Below are positions 35,700-45,249 of a stretch of DNA of 64,000 bases, one piece after another. A model generated the notes under the pieces. It searched no databases, was not told where the DNA came from, and was given only the letters and a program-made list of their open reading frames with translations. The stretch's first letter is position 1; every line of letters starts with the position of its first letter. The position numbers and the translations under genes were made by a program. Origin of the DNA: CAWBVG01 sp963792175 (lineage in GTDB: Bacteria; Acidobacteriota; Vicinamibacteria; Vicinamibacterales; CAVVIG01); assembly GCA_963792175.1 (NCBI GenBank), contig CAWBVG010000039.1, forward strand, positions 62,001-126,000, read 5' to 3'.

Positions 35700-36641
35700 T
35701 CAGGCGCGGAGGACGACGGTCTTGGCGAGCGAGCCGAGATCGAGGTGCACGCCGCGGTCGCGGCCGGCGCGCCTGGCTTCGCCGAGTGAGCGATCGGCGC
35801 CGGCGAGCGCGCCGGCGATCGTCTTCTCGCGTCCCGGCACCACCGACACCGCGCCGATGCTGACGGTGACCGGATCGATCCGCTGGCCGGCGTCCGCCCT
35901 CGCGGCGTCCGCGACGACGCCGGTCATGATGACGCGCAGCATCCCCTGCATCATCTGCGGCTCGATCTCCGGCAGGATGATCGCGAACTCCTCGGCGCTG
36001 AACCGGGCGACCAGGTCGCCGGCCCGTCTGGCGCTCCGGACGAGCGAACCGGCGATGGTCTTGAGCCGATCGTCGCCGGCGGGCTGGCCCTGCCGTTCGA
36101 TGATCCGCTTCAGGTAATCGACCTCGACGACGGCAATCGACAGCCATCGCCCGGCTCGCGCCATGCGCCGCCATTCGCTTTCGAGCGCCGTGTCGAACCG
36201 AGTGCGGTTCGCCACGCCGGTGAGCGGGTCGACCAGCGTCAGCTGCTCCAGCCGTTCCCGCAGCTCCTTGAGCTCCACCTGTGCCCGCACCCGCGCTCGG
36301 ACCACGGACGGTCTGATCGGCAGCCACAGGTAGTCGGCCGCGCCGACCTCGAACCCGGCCGCTTCGTCCACGCGATCGTTGATGTTGGTGAGGAACAGGA
36401 CCGGAATGGACGCGGTTCGCGGCTCGGCTTTCAGGCGCCGGCAGACGTCGAATCCGTCAAGCCCTCGCAACTTGAGGTCGAGAACGATGCACGCGATGCC
36501 GTCAGTCGCGGCCGGCTCGAACGCGTCCAGCCCCTGTCCGGCGGCCACGACCTCGAACTCGTCCTCGAGCGCCTGCCGAATCGCGGTCAGCGCCATCCGA
36601 TCTGCAGCGACCAGGACTCGCGGCCTCGCCGCGTCGGTCAC
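35700..36641 (-). CDS. Response regulator with degenerate GGDEF domain
   Basis: Intact 313-residue two-domain protein. An N-terminal receiver (PRVLVAADRMALTAIRQALE, CIVLDLKLRGLDGFDVCRRL, VLFLTNINDRVD) keeps the phospho-acceptor aspartate but lacks a clear acidic pair at the start. The C-terminal GGDEF domain (LTLVDPLTGVANRTRFDTAL, SIAVVEVDYLKRIIERQGQP) has SAEEF where active diguanylate cyclases have GGDEF or GGEEF, so cyclase activity is doubtful. It may bind GTP or c-di-GMP or act as a receptor. Start probably the GTG/ATG-type codon giving MTDAARPRVLV. Confidence 0.88.
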   Translation of the reverse strand: MTDAARPRVLVAADRMALTAIRQALEDEFEVVAAGQGLDAFEPAATDGIACIVLDLKLRGLDGFDVCRRLKAEPRTASIPVLFLTNINDRVDEAAGFEVGAADYLWLPIRPSVVRARVRAQVELKELRERLEQLTLVDPLTGVANRTRFDTALESEWRRMARAGRWLSIAVVEVDYLKRIIERQGQPAGDDRLKTIAGSLVRSARRAGDLVARFSAEEFAIILPEIEPQMMQGMLRVIMTGVVADAARADAGQRIDPVTVSIGAVSVVPGREKTIAGALAGADRSLGEARRAGRDRGVHLDLGSLAKTVVLRA

Positions 36642-36745
36642 TCGGAGACTCTCTGCATGAGGTGTGTCCGGGAGAGTACCAGCCGGCCGCGCCTAGTGGC
36701 AAGCGCGAAGCTCAGCTGTGGACAATTGATTAAGATTCATACTCC

Positions 36746-38976
36746 GTGATCCCCAGGCGCATCGGTCTTCGTTGGGTGGTTGCCGCGCTGGTCCTCGCCA
36801 CCGTGCTTCCGCTCGGGCTGGCCGCCGCGCTTGGCGTGCGGCGCGCCTGGCGGCGGCAAATCGCCACGGTCGAGCGCCAGAACGTCGAGACGGTGCGCGC
36901 CATCTCCGTCGCGATCGATCAGGAGGTCGAAACGACCACGGCGGCGCTGGACTTCCTCGGCGCACTCCATGCGCTGGATGGACCGGATCTCCAGGCCTTC
37001 GACAACCTTGCGCAGCGCCTGATCGTGCGGCGCCCCGACTGGTCGGCCATCGTGCTGACCGATCCCCGAGGTCGGCTGCTGGCGACGACACCGGCCCGCG
37101 ATCTCCAGGATGCGGCGTTTCGCGCCAGCGAGTGGGCCCCCGCCGTCGTCTCTGCGAATCACTTCGTGGTGTCGCCGCTGTTCCAAATGCCCGGCTTGCC
37201 CGGACATTTTGTCGTGATCGCCCTTCCCGTCGTTCGCGACGCGAAGGTGACGCTCGTGCTCGGAGCCCTTGTCCGGGCGGATGCCTTCAGCGCGATCCTC
37301 CGCCGGCAGCAGACGCCGCCCGAGGGCCTGGTCGCGCTCGTCGATTCCGCGAACAATATCGTCGCGCGGTCGCGGCAGGAAGACTCGTATGTCGGCACGC
37401 CGGTCACCAGCGCGTTCCTCGACATCGCGGCGCGGACCAACGAGGCGGCGTGGCAGACGGAGACGCGCGAAGGCGTTCCGGTGTATTCAGCGTTCAGCCG
37501 CTCGCCGCGTACCGGGCTGACGGTCGGTCTCGCCCTGCCTCGCGAGCAGGTCGACGGTCCGTTCGCGAGGATCCTCTGGTACCTCTCCGCCATCTGGCTC
37601 GGCTTCATGGCGCTTGCCGGCGGCGTGGCGCTGGTCCTTGGCCAGACGATCGTCCGCGCCATGAGCAGCGCGTCGAAGTCCGCGATGAAGCTCGCGAGGG
37701 GAGAGACCGTCGTCCCGCGCCGCTCGCGCGTGGCCGAGATCGACGAGCTCGCCACGCAGTTGCGCGATGCGTCCGACCTGCTGGCGGCCCGGAATCGCGA
37801 GCGCGACGAAGCCAGCCGGATCAAGGACGAATTCCTGATGACGGTGTCCCACGAATTGCGGACGCCGCTCACCGCGATTTACGGGTGGGCCCGGATGCTG
37901 TCGACCGGCGAGATCCGCGACGCGCAGCGACCTCGCGCGGCCCAGGCGATCGAGCGGAACGCGTCGGCGCTTCAACAGCTCGTCAACGATCTGCTGGATG
38001 TGTCCCGGATTGTGTCGGGACGCCTGCGCCTCGACGTGCAGTCGGTCGTGGCGGCCGACGTCGTCAGCGCCGCGATCGACGCCGTGCGGCCGGCTGCGGT
38101 CGCAAAACAGATTCGCGTGACGACCGCGATCCCCGACGCCGCGCTTCGCCTCTCGGCCGATCCCGACCGGCTGCGGCAGGTGATCTGGAATCTCCTCGCG
38201 AACGCCGTGAAGTTCACGCCGGCCGGCGGCCAGCATCGAAGTGCGTGTCGTCGCGGAAGCGGACGAGGTCGCGTTGACAGTGCGCGATACCGGTCCGGGC
38301 GTCGAAGCCGACTTCCTGCCGCACGCGTTCGATCGATTCCGCCAGGGCGCGGCCGGCACGACCCGCGCCCATGGCGGTCTTGGGCTGGGCCTGGCGATCG
38401 TGCGCCACCTCGTGGAACTGCACGGCGGCACGGTGTCGGCCACCAACAATGCACCGGAAGCCGGTGCGACGTTCCGTGTGGCGTTACCGGCGCTTGCCTC
38501 CGTCGAGCCTCGGAGCGACCTGACGGTTTCGCCGGAGGAAGGCGTGATGGCCGCCGCCTCGGTGCGCGCCAATCAGCTGGACGGCCTCAGCGTGTTCGTG
38601 GTCGACGATCACCAGCACACGCGCGAGATGGTCACGACCGTGCTGGAGAACGCCGGCGCCGATGTCCGCGCCGCGGCGTCCGCGGAGGACGCGCTGATGG
38701 TTCTCCAGACCTGGCTAGCCCCAGGTGATGATTTCCGACATCGAGATGCAGGGGCAGGACGGCTACGAGCTGATGCAGAGCGTGCGATCGCTGGCGGGGA
38801 ATCGCCAGCGGCTCGTCGCCGTCGCGCTGACGGCGCACGCGCGGCCCGAGGATCGGTTGCGCGCCCTCGAGGCCGGGTTCCAGTGGCACCTGACGAAGCC
38901 GATCGATCCCGGCGAACTGGTGGGTGTGATTGTGTCGCTGATGGCTCAGGCCGGCGAGGTCAGCTCGCCGGCCTGA
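36746..38976 (+). CDS. Membrane hybrid histidine kinase with Cache domain (frameshifted twice)
   Basis: Two transmembrane helices (WVVAALVLATVLPLGLAAAL; YLSAIWLGFMALAGGVALVL) flank a periplasmic Cache-type sensor (DLQAFDNLAQRLIVRRPDWS). HAMP-like linker, HisKA (DEFLMTVSHELRTPLTAIYG), HATPase N-box (VIWNLLANAVKFTPAGG), DTGPGVEADF, GGLGLGLAIVRHLVELHGG, and a C-terminal receiver (LSVFVVDDHQHTREMVTTVL, MISDIEMQGQDGYELMQSV, HLTKPIDPGELVGV). Single-base shifts occur near 38235 and 38722. The GTG start follows a TTGATT...CATACT promoter-like stretch. Architecture parallels the soluble kinase at 22604-24154. Confidence 0.9.
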
Positions 38977-39007
38977 GAGCACTCGAGGATCTGACGATCG
39001 CTGAGTC

Positions 39008-41200
39008 TTACTGTCCGGTCGCCGACCGCTGCGCCGACGCCGGCAGGGTGTACGCGATGTACTCGCCGGAATAGTTGCCACCGCTCACGGCGACGATGAT
39101 GTACTGCTTGCCGTCGACCATGTAGGTCATCGGCGAGCCGCTCTGCTGTGCCGGCATCCACACCGCGCCGACTTCCTTGCCCGTGGTCTTGTCATACGCG
39201 CGCAGCATCGCCCCGCGCGGATGCTCCGGCGTCGTCGTGACGATGGGGTCGCCCGCGATGACCAGCGTCTTGGTGACCACCACGCCGACGTTGCCGCTCT
39301 GACCGGTCTTCGGAATCGTCTGGCCGCGCAGCGCCGGATGATTGCGGACGCCGTCGGGCGTATCGCCGTGCGGTGTCGACCACACCAAATCACCCCTGTC
39401 GAGATTGATGGCGACGATCTGGCCGTACGGCGGCTTGACGATCGACAAGCCCTGAACCGTTGCGCCGAAGCCGCCACCGCCGCCACCGGCCGCAGCCCCG
39501 CGCCCGCCACCCGCCGCTCCTGCCGCTCCGGCAGTCGTCGGCGCGGGGGGCGGTGGGGGAGGCGGCGGTGTTGCCGCGCGCCCCGGGCGTGGCGCGTCGG
39601 CGGCTTCGCCTTCGCCGCCACCGACAATGGCGCGGAATGTCTGGCCCGCGGTGCCCATCACGTAGTCGAGATCCGAGAATTCTTTCGGTGGCGCCACGAG
39701 ACCGAGCGGAGCGATGCACGCGTTGCAGGCGTGGGAGAAGAACGTATGCAGCTCAGGGTCGTACGCCGAACCCGGCCAGTTCACGCCGCCGCTCAACGTG
39801 CCCGATGTCAACGCCGCCACCGGCCCTTCGAGCTTGCTGACGAGCGGTGGCAGATACACGGGACCGAGCCGGTACCGCTTGGCGGCTTCGAGGCCGGCGG
39901 CCTTCAACTCGGGCGTGAAGTCGATGAGATCGCTCTCGAGGACGCCGCCGCGCGAGTACGGCGGCGGTTTGGTCGGGATCGGCTGGGTGGGGCTGGTCTT
40001 TTCGCCCGGGACATCGGTCTGCGGCACCGGCTTCTCCTCGATCGGCCAGATCGGCTGACCGGTGATGCGATCGAACACGAAGAGGAAGCCCTGCTTGGTC
40101 GCCTGCGCGACCGCCTTGATCGGCTTGCCGTTCACGTTGATGTCGGCGAGAAGCGGCGCGGCCGGCATGTCCAGATCCCAGATCGGGTGATGCACGATCT
40201 GATAGAACCATTTGCGCTGGCCGGTCTTGAGGTCGACGCAGACGAGGCTGTCGCCAAATAGGTTATTGCCGGGACGATGGCCGCCGTAGAGGTCCGATGT
40301 CGGATCCTCGACCGGCAGATACACGAGCCCGGCTTCCTCGTCGACCGTGATCTGTGACCACACGCCGGTGTTGCCGTTGACCGCCCACGATTCCTTTTCC
40401 CAGGTGTCGGCGCCGAATTCGCCGGGCCGCGGAATCGTATTGAAGGTCCACAGCAGCTTGCCGGACCGGACATCCCACGCCCGCACGAGTCCCTTGGTGT
40501 TGTTGTGGGTCTTGACCGTGAGCCCTTCCCGGAACGACGACCCGACGATGACGACGTCCTTGGCCACGGTCGGCGTCGAGTGGAGACCGATTTCACCGGT
40601 CTCGAGGTCGATCTGTTCGCCCTTTCCAACCAGCGCACCGACTTTCATGTCGACGATGCCGTCCTTGCCGAACGAGCTGACGCGTGTGCCGGTCTTCGCA
40701 TTGAGCGCGACCAGGCGATAGCCGGTCGTCACGTAGAGGATGCGATCGTCACCTTTGCCGTCCGTCCAATACGACAGGCCGCGGCCTGACAGTTGACGCG
40801 GCGCCGCCACGGCGCGCGCGCCCTCGCGCTCGGCGTGGACCCAGATGATTTCGCCAGACTTCGCGTCGAGCGCGACGACCGACCGTCGCGTCCCGCCGGT
40901 GGCGTAGACGACGCCCTTGACCATCAGCGGCGTGCCTTCGAGCTTGAACTCGGGGCGCGTGCCGAGGTTGTCGGTCTTGAACCGCCACGCGACCTCGAGA
41001 TCCTTGAAGTTGCCGGCGTTGATCTGATCGAGCGGGGAATAGCGCGAACCGCGCACATCCGCCGTGTAGTGCGTCCAGTCGCCGTTTTTCGTGCTCGGCA
41101 GGCCCGGTGCCTGGCCCGAAAGCCGGGCCGCCGCCACCAGACCGACCACGCTGGCAAGAGAGGCCGCCGCCAGGACGGTTCGTCGTGAGATTCCTGTCAT
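39008..41200 (-). CDS. PQQ-dependent dehydrogenase (quinoprotein), exported
   Basis: Periplasmic quinoprotein of the alcohol/glucose dehydrogenase type, intact at 730 residues. A Tat-like signal (GISRRTVLAAASLASVVGLV) leads to an eight-bladed propeller: DWTHYTADVRGSRYSPLDQI, VVALDAKSGEIIWVHA, TWEKESWAVNGNTGVWSQIT, ADTNV-type metal region replaced by PTSDLYGGHRPGNNLFGDSL, DWVYQIVHHPIWDLDMPAAP-like (FYQIVHHPIWDLDMPAAPLL). A Pro/Gly-rich insert (RPGRAATPPPPPPPPAPTTA and on) sits near residue 540. No fused cytochrome domain. It lies 39 bp downstream of the redoxin gene on the same strand. Confidence 0.92.
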   Translation of the reverse strand: MTGISRRTVLAAASLASVVGLVAAARLSGQAPGLPSTKNGDWTHYTADVRGSRYSPLDQINAGNFKDLEVAWRFKTDNLGTRPEFKLEGTPLMVKGVVYATGGTRRSVVALDAKSGEIIWVHAEREGARAVAAPRQLSGRGLSYWTDGKGDDRILYVTTGYRLVALNAKTGTRVSSFGKDGIVDMKVGALVGKGEQIDLETGEIGLHSTPTVAKDVVIVGSSFREGLTVKTHNNTKGLVRAWDVRSGKLLWTFNTIPRPGEFGADTWEKESWAVNGNTGVWSQITVDEEAGLVYLPVEDPTSDLYGGHRPGNNLFGDSLVCVDLKTGQRKWFYQIVHHPIWDLDMPAAPLLADINVNGKPIKAVAQATKQGFLFVFDRITGQPIWPIEEKPVPQTDVPGEKTSPTQPIPTKPPPYSRGGVLESDLIDFTPELKAAGLEAAKRYRLGPVYLPPLVSKLEGPVAALTSGTLSGGVNWPGSAYDPELHTFFSHACNACIAPLGLVAPPKEFSDLDYVMGTAGQTFRAIVGGGEGEAADAPRPGRAATPPPPPPPPAPTTAGAAGAAGGGRGAAAGGGGGGFGATVQGLSIVKPPYGQIVAINLDRGDLVWSTPHGDTPDGVRNHPALRGQTIPKTGQSGNVGVVVTKTLVIAGDPIVTTTPEHPRGAMLRAYDKTTGKEVGAVWMPAQQSGSPMTYMVDGKQYIIVAVSGGNYSGEYIAYTLPASAQRSATGQ

Positions 41201-41239
41201 TCGTGAACCCTTTTCAATGAGAGAGGATGAGTGCCGATT

Positions 41240-42452
41240 CTACCCACCTTTCGGCTTGAGCTCCAGCTTCGGGTAGTAGCGCTCGGGCTGCTGCAGGAAT
41301 TTCTCCAGCCACTTCCGGCCGGCCTCCTGAGGTTTGAAGCTCCACGCCTGCCGGTAATAGTTCCAGTCGTCCGGATTGAGGGCCTGTGCCTGCTCGAAAT
41401 ATTTCGCGGCGAGATCGTCGCGGCCGTCCTGCTGGAACCAGACCGCCAGCTTGAACGTCGCCTCGGCCTCCAGTTCCACGGTCGAACGCGGCTTGACGCG
41501 CCGCGCGAACTCTTCGTCGGAGAGCGCGTACTGACTGCGCTCGCCGTTGGTGACCCAGTCGCGAAGCGCGCCGACGTACAGCTCGCCTTCGATCTCGAGC
41601 GCCTTGCCGCCGTAGGTGTCGGTCCGCGTCGACGTCCACGCCGGCTCCGCCGGCCTCACGACACGGCCTCGCTCGTCGATCCAGACGCCAGACGGCACGT
41701 TCACCAGCTGAAATGCTGAGCTGACTGCATGCTTCGTGTCGACGAGCGTCGTGTAGGTCGCCTTGGCCGCGTCGTACCACTTACCGGCTGCAGCCTCGCC
41801 GCCGGTGTCCTGCGCCGCGGCGACGACCTCGAAATTCTTCTCTTTCAGCTCCTCGTAAACCTTCTGCCAGCCTGGCAGATCGAATCGGCAGCCTCACCAG
41901 GAGGCCCACGTCACGACGAGCACTTTCTTGCCGCGAAGACTGGTCAGGTGCACAGGCCGGCCGGCGCGATCGGGCACGACGAAGTCAGGCGCCATCCGCC
42001 CTTCGAGGAAGCTGCCGCGCAGCGACTGGATTTCGCCAAAGCTCCAGACCTGCGACTCGAGATCGGCGACGACCGGCTGTCCGATCTTTTTCGCGAACGC
42101 GGTGAGATCGAAGTACTCGCCGCGCACCATCCCTTTCGGAATCGGGATGCACAGATCGGCACGGCACGCACCCTGCGGCTTCACATCGAATTCGTTGATC
42201 GAGGGGAGGTCGCGCTTGCGGACCCACAGGGCGTCCTTCGGCTGCTTCGGATCGCGGCCGATCGCGCGCAGCGCAATCGCCTTGTCGTCGTAGAGAACCG
42301 TAGCGGCCGGCGGCGGCGCGGCCGCTTGCCGAGCCGTCGCTCGCATTGGCATCGAGCGCGATGCGAACGCTCCTCGAATCGAACGCGCCGGGCGCCAGCG
42401 AGGCGGCGGACATCAACTGCAAGAACTGTCGTCGTTCCACGGCAGGGGACAC
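41240..42452 (-). CDS. Exported TlpA/ResA-like redoxin, candidate selenoprotein (UGA = Sec at the redox site; one frameshift)
   Basis: Roughly 400-residue redoxin. After a signal-like start (VERRQFLQLMSAASLAPGAF) a one-base shift near 42345 leads into APDFVVPDRAGRPVHLTSLR, GKKVLVVTWASW, then an in-frame TGA at 41896-41894, then GCRFDLPGWQKVYEELKEKN. Thioredoxin-like proteins have WASWC at this point, so the UGA replaces the first redox cysteine, giving WASWUGCR. The same frame continues without interruption through NVPSGVWIDERGRVVRPAEP to a TPR-like C-terminal region (FKLAVWFQQDGRDDLAAKYF). A SECIS-like hairpin follows the UGA. Likely co-transcribed with the PQQ dehydrogenase. Confidence 0.85.
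41863..41893 (-). promoter_or_regulatory. Candidate bacterial SECIS element of the redoxin gene
   Basis: On the minus strand, TCTGCCA (41879-41873) pairs perfectly with TGGCAGA (41869-41863) around a GGC loop (41872-41870). The loop starts 21 nt after the UGA and opens with G, as bacterial SECIS elements require. Seven uninterrupted pairs make it stronger than a chance hairpin of this size. Confidence 0.75.
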
Positions 42453-42458
42453 TATACT
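42451..42458. promoter_or_regulatory. Overlapping divergent -10 boxes (TATACT + / TATAGT -)
   Basis: TATACT on the plus strand (42453-42458) precedes the response regulator at 42479, which also has a GGAGG. On the minus strand TATAGT (42456-42451) lies 10 nt before GTG 42440, so the redoxin could be leaderless from that start. The two promoters overlap and should compete. Confidence 0.45.
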
Positions 42459-42478
42459 CCCCGTCGGGAGGTTTGAGG

Positions 42479-43108
42479 ATGCCGGCGACCGTCCTTGTCG
42501 TGGACGACGATCGCGACCTGACGCGGCTGATGACGAAATTCCTCAAGCTCGAGGGATTCGACGCCGCCGAGGCGTACAACGGACAGGAAGCGCTCAAGTA
42601 CCTTCGAGGTGGCGGCGACGCGAGCGTCATCCTGCTCGATCTCCGCATGCCGGTGATGGATGGCTGGGCGTTCCGGCGTGAGCAGAAAGAAGATCCGGCG
42701 CTGGCTGACATCCCGGTCGTCGTCCTGACCGGCATCGAGGGCGATCACGAACAGGACCTCGGCGCGGCCGCCGCGTTTCACAAGCCGGTCAGCTTCCCTG
42801 ACGTCGTCGACGCGCTGCGCCGGCTGTGCGACGGCGTGTGTATTGCGTCGCAAGCGTGGGTTTCATCGTCTGCCGGCGACGATCACCGCGAACATGCCAC
42901 GCCGCCATGCCACGTCAACCATGAAGCCGGCGCTTTGCAGCAGCGCGAGCTCCGCGTCGAGCGAGACGTAGACGTCCTCCTTGCGCCATGCCCGCAGCAG
43001 CGCTTCGGCTTTGCGGGTGCTGTACGATTCGCGCAAATGGGCCATCCAGGCGTCGCGCTGCGCTCGCGCGCGGTCGCGGTGCGCCGGCCGGGTGACAGTC
43101 GGCGCTGA
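42479..43108 (+). CDS. Single-domain response regulator (receiver), 3' end unresolved
   Basis: CheY-like receiver: TVLVVDDDRDLTRLMTKFLK, VILLDLRMPVMDGWAFRREQ with the phospho-acceptor Asp, IPVVVLTGIEGDHEQDL, and AFHKPVSFPDVVDALRRL with the conserved Lys. The domain ends near 42845. The open frame continues to 43108 over the convergent methyltransferase, giving a non-homologous tail, so a stop was probably lost by a base error close to 42845. No output domain. Ribosome-binding site GGGAGG lies 8-13 bp upstream. Confidence 0.85.
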   Translation: MPATVLVVDDDRDLTRLMTKFLKLEGFDAAEAYNGQEALKYLRGGGDASVILLDLRMPVMDGWAFRREQKEDPALADIPVVVLTGIEGDHEQDLGAAAAFHKPVSFPDVVDALRRLCDGVCIASQAWVSSSAGDDHREHATPPCHVNHEAGALQQRELRVERDVDVLLAPCPQQRFGFAGAVRFAQMGHPGVALRSRAVAVRRPGDSRR

Positions 43109-43523
43109 TGAACACGCCCGCAGGATTGAGCGCCGCGCGAATCCGCCGATAGAGCTGTAGCTTCGCGCGACGCGTGCGCACGTGATGGAGCGCGATTGAT
43201 GCGACGACCGCGTCGGCGCGTGGCAGCGACGCCCGGACGAAGTTCGAGGTCTGCAGCGTCGCCCGGCGGCCAAGACGTCGTCCGGCAAGCGCCAGGATGC
43301 CGGAATCGGCGTCGATGCCGATGACCGACGCCTTCGGTGCGCGTTTCAAACAGCGAGCGGCGAGCGCTCCCGTCCCGACGCCGAGCTCGACGATCGTGCG
43401 AGCCTTGACGTCGACGGCGTTCGCCGCAGCGTCGAGCATTTCTTCATACGCCGGGATGAACGTGCGGATCCGGTGATCGTATTCGGCGAGCTCGATACCG
43501 AGATGCGAGGCGACACTGCTCAT
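42863..43523 (-). CDS. Class I SAM-dependent methyltransferase (frameshifted)
   Basis: Motif I ARTIVELGVGTGALAARCL (VELGVGTG) and acidic motif II (VIGIDADSGIL) bind S-adenosylmethionine; ADAVVASIALHHVRTRRAKL is the motif IV region. The frame shifts once near 43090 after ISADCHPA; the remainder (AWMAHLRESYSTRKAEALLR, VSLDAELALLQSAGFMVDVA) completes a normal fold of about 220 residues. It ends next to the receiver gene. Substrate unknown. It starts 4 bp after the stop of the FMN-dependent dehydrogenase on the same strand, so they form an operon. Confidence 0.85.
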
Positions 43524-43527
43524 CCGC

Positions 43528-44742
43528 CTACGCCCGCATGGTCTCGCCGACGGGCTTCGGCGTGACAGGTGGATGCCAGTCCGGCGGCACGTTGACGTAC
43601 GAGCGATCGAGCGCCGCGGTCGATTCGCAGCCGAGCAGCTTCAGCGTGCGCACCAGTTCGGTCCGCAGGATCTCGATCGCGCGCGCAACGCCTGCTTCAC
43701 CGGCGGCTGCGAGGCCGTACGCGTATGCGCGTCCGACGAGGACCGCGCGAGCGCCAAGACACAACGCCTTGGCGACGTCGCCGCCGCGCCGGATGCCGCC
43801 ATCGACCAGCACTTCCACCTGTCCGTTCACCGCCTCGAGCACCTCCGGCAGCGCGCGCAGCGTCGCTGGTACGCCATCGAGCTGGCGGCCGCCGTGGTTC
43901 GACACCACCAGGGCCTGCGCGCCGGCCGCAATCGCCTGCCGCGCGTCTTCACCGGTGTGCACGCCCTTGATGACGATGGGGCCCTTCCAGAGGTCGCGGA
44001 TCCACCGAAGGTCCGTCCAGGTCACGACCGACTGCGCCAGGGCAGCGCCGACGTCCGCATATCCCATCGGTCCTTCCGGCAACACGACGTTGGGAAAGTT
44101 CATCAACCCGCCGTCCGCCAGGAATCCGGCCAGCCATCGCGGCCGCGCCAGCACTTGCGGGACGAACGGCAGCTTTTCCCAGAGCGTTCCGCTGACCAGT
44201 TCCTTGACGCCGTTGCGGACGTCGCGCTCGCGCTGTCCGGCGACCGCGGTATCGATGGTCAGGACCAGCGCCGAGAATCCCGCCGCCTGCGCTCTGGCGA
44301 TGCCGGCGGTCGCGATGTCCCGCCCGCCGACGAGATACACCTGATACCACGCCGGACCGCGGGTTGCCGCCCGGACGTCCTCGAGCCGGCATCCCGACAG
44401 CGTGGACAGGATGTACGCCGTACCGGCGGCGCCGGCAGCTTTCGCCGCCGCGACTTCGCCGCGCGGATAGAACAGCCGGCTGCTGCCGACGGGCGCGAGC
44501 AGGAACGGCAGGTCGAGCGGGGTGCCCAGCACGGTGGTCCGCAGATCCGCGGCGGATGTCGCGACGGCGCTGCGCGGCCGGAACGTGAGGCGCGAGAACG
44601 CCAGGCTGTTCTCCCGCAGCGTGATCTCGTCGTCTGCGCCGCCGTCGATGTAGTCGAACGCGAGGCGCGGCAGGCGGCGCTGCGCGAGGCGGCGCAGATC
44701 CGCGATGTTGACGACGCGCGGGGGGGCTACCGTTCTCGACAT
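43528..44742 (-). CDS. FMN-dependent alpha-hydroxy-acid dehydrogenase / oxidase (LldD-like)
   Basis: Intact 404-residue TIM-barrel flavoenzyme oxidising L-2-hydroxy acids such as lactate. Family motifs: LAFDYIDGGADDEITLRENS, LLAPVGSSRLFYPRGEVAAA, AWYQVYLVGGRDIA, VLTIDTAVAGQRERDVRNG, PIVIKGVHTGEDARQAIAAG, and the active-site SNHGGRQLDGVPATLRALPE with its catalytic His and Arg, then DGGIRRGGDVAKALCLGARA for FMN phosphate. Mandelate and lactate dehydrogenases and lactate monooxygenase share these; the acceptor and substrate are not resolved. Confidence 0.94.
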   Translation of the reverse strand: MSRTVAPPRVVNIADLRRLAQRRLPRLAFDYIDGGADDEITLRENSLAFSRLTFRPRSAVATSAADLRTTVLGTPLDLPFLLAPVGSSRLFYPRGEVAAAKAAGAAGTAYILSTLSGCRLEDVRAATRGPAWYQVYLVGGRDIATAGIARAQAAGFSALVLTIDTAVAGQRERDVRNGVKELVSGTLWEKLPFVPQVLARPRWLAGFLADGGLMNFPNVVLPEGPMGYADVGAALAQSVVTWTDLRWIRDLWKGPIVIKGVHTGEDARQAIAAGAQALVVSNHGGRQLDGVPATLRALPEVLEAVNGQVEVLVDGGIRRGGDVAKALCLGARAVLVGRAYAYGLAAAGEAGVARAIEILRTELVRTLKLLGCESTAALDRSYVNVPPDWHPPVTPKPVGETMRA

Positions 44743-44778
44743 CTTTGCGCGATTCTACTCAAAACAGGAGGCACGCCG

Positions 44779-45204
44779 ATGCTCGCTCGCCGCCGCATGC
44801 TTGGCACGACGCTCTTTGGAGGCCTGCTCGGGTCCGCGATTCCGGCTTCCGGGGCTGCCGACCAAAGCAATCAAGCTTCAGACCGTCAGTTGACGGAGAT
44901 TGCCGACGCCCTGAAAGACCTCCGCAAGGCGATCGAAGCGCCGCAGGGCGCTTTCGTGGAAGTCCTGCCGATCCGCCAGAAGCAGATGGACTATCTGCGC
45001 TCGACGAACAAGTTTCCCGACTTCATCGACGTCGGGCTGGATATCTGGTTTGCCGTCCACGACTGGCACATCAAGCACCTGCAGCAGCCGGCCCTCGGGC
45101 GCGACGCCAACGGCCGCTACACGATTTCGGTGCTGGGTACGCAGCTCGTGATGCGGCCCGATCTGGTGCCGACCTTCATCAGCGCGCCGTACGATAGTCG
45201 TTGA
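44779..45204 (+). CDS. Hypothetical exported protein
   Basis: Strong ribosome-binding site (CAGGAGG). Starts MLARRRMLGTTLFGGLLGSA, a Tat-like or Sec signal, followed by about 120 residues with no recognised domain (RQLTEIADALKDLRKAIEAP, VEVLPIRQKQMDYLRSTNKF, DVGLDIWFAVHDWHIKHLQQ). The DWHIKHLQQP and tail VMRPDLVPTFISAPYD are compact and likely conserved. Divergent from the FMN dehydrogenase, 36 bp between starts, with an ATTCTACT -10-like box in between. Confidence 0.7.
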   Translation: MLARRRMLGTTLFGGLLGSAIPASGAADQSNQASDRQLTEIADALKDLRKAIEAPQGAFVEVLPIRQKQMDYLRSTNKFPDFIDVGLDIWFAVHDWHIKHLQQPALGRDANGRYTISVLGTQLVMRPDLVPTFISAPYDSR

Positions 45205-45225
45205 TCCGGGTCCGTAGTGTCAGAG

Positions 45226-45249
45226 AAGGGGGACGATTCGTCCCCCTTT
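45226..45249 (+). terminator. Intrinsic terminator-like hairpin
   Basis: AAGGGGGACG and CGTCCCCCTT form a perfect 10-bp stem with an ATT loop, preceded by A residues and followed by a short T-run. It is 22 bp after the hypothetical gene's stop. Confidence 0.7.
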
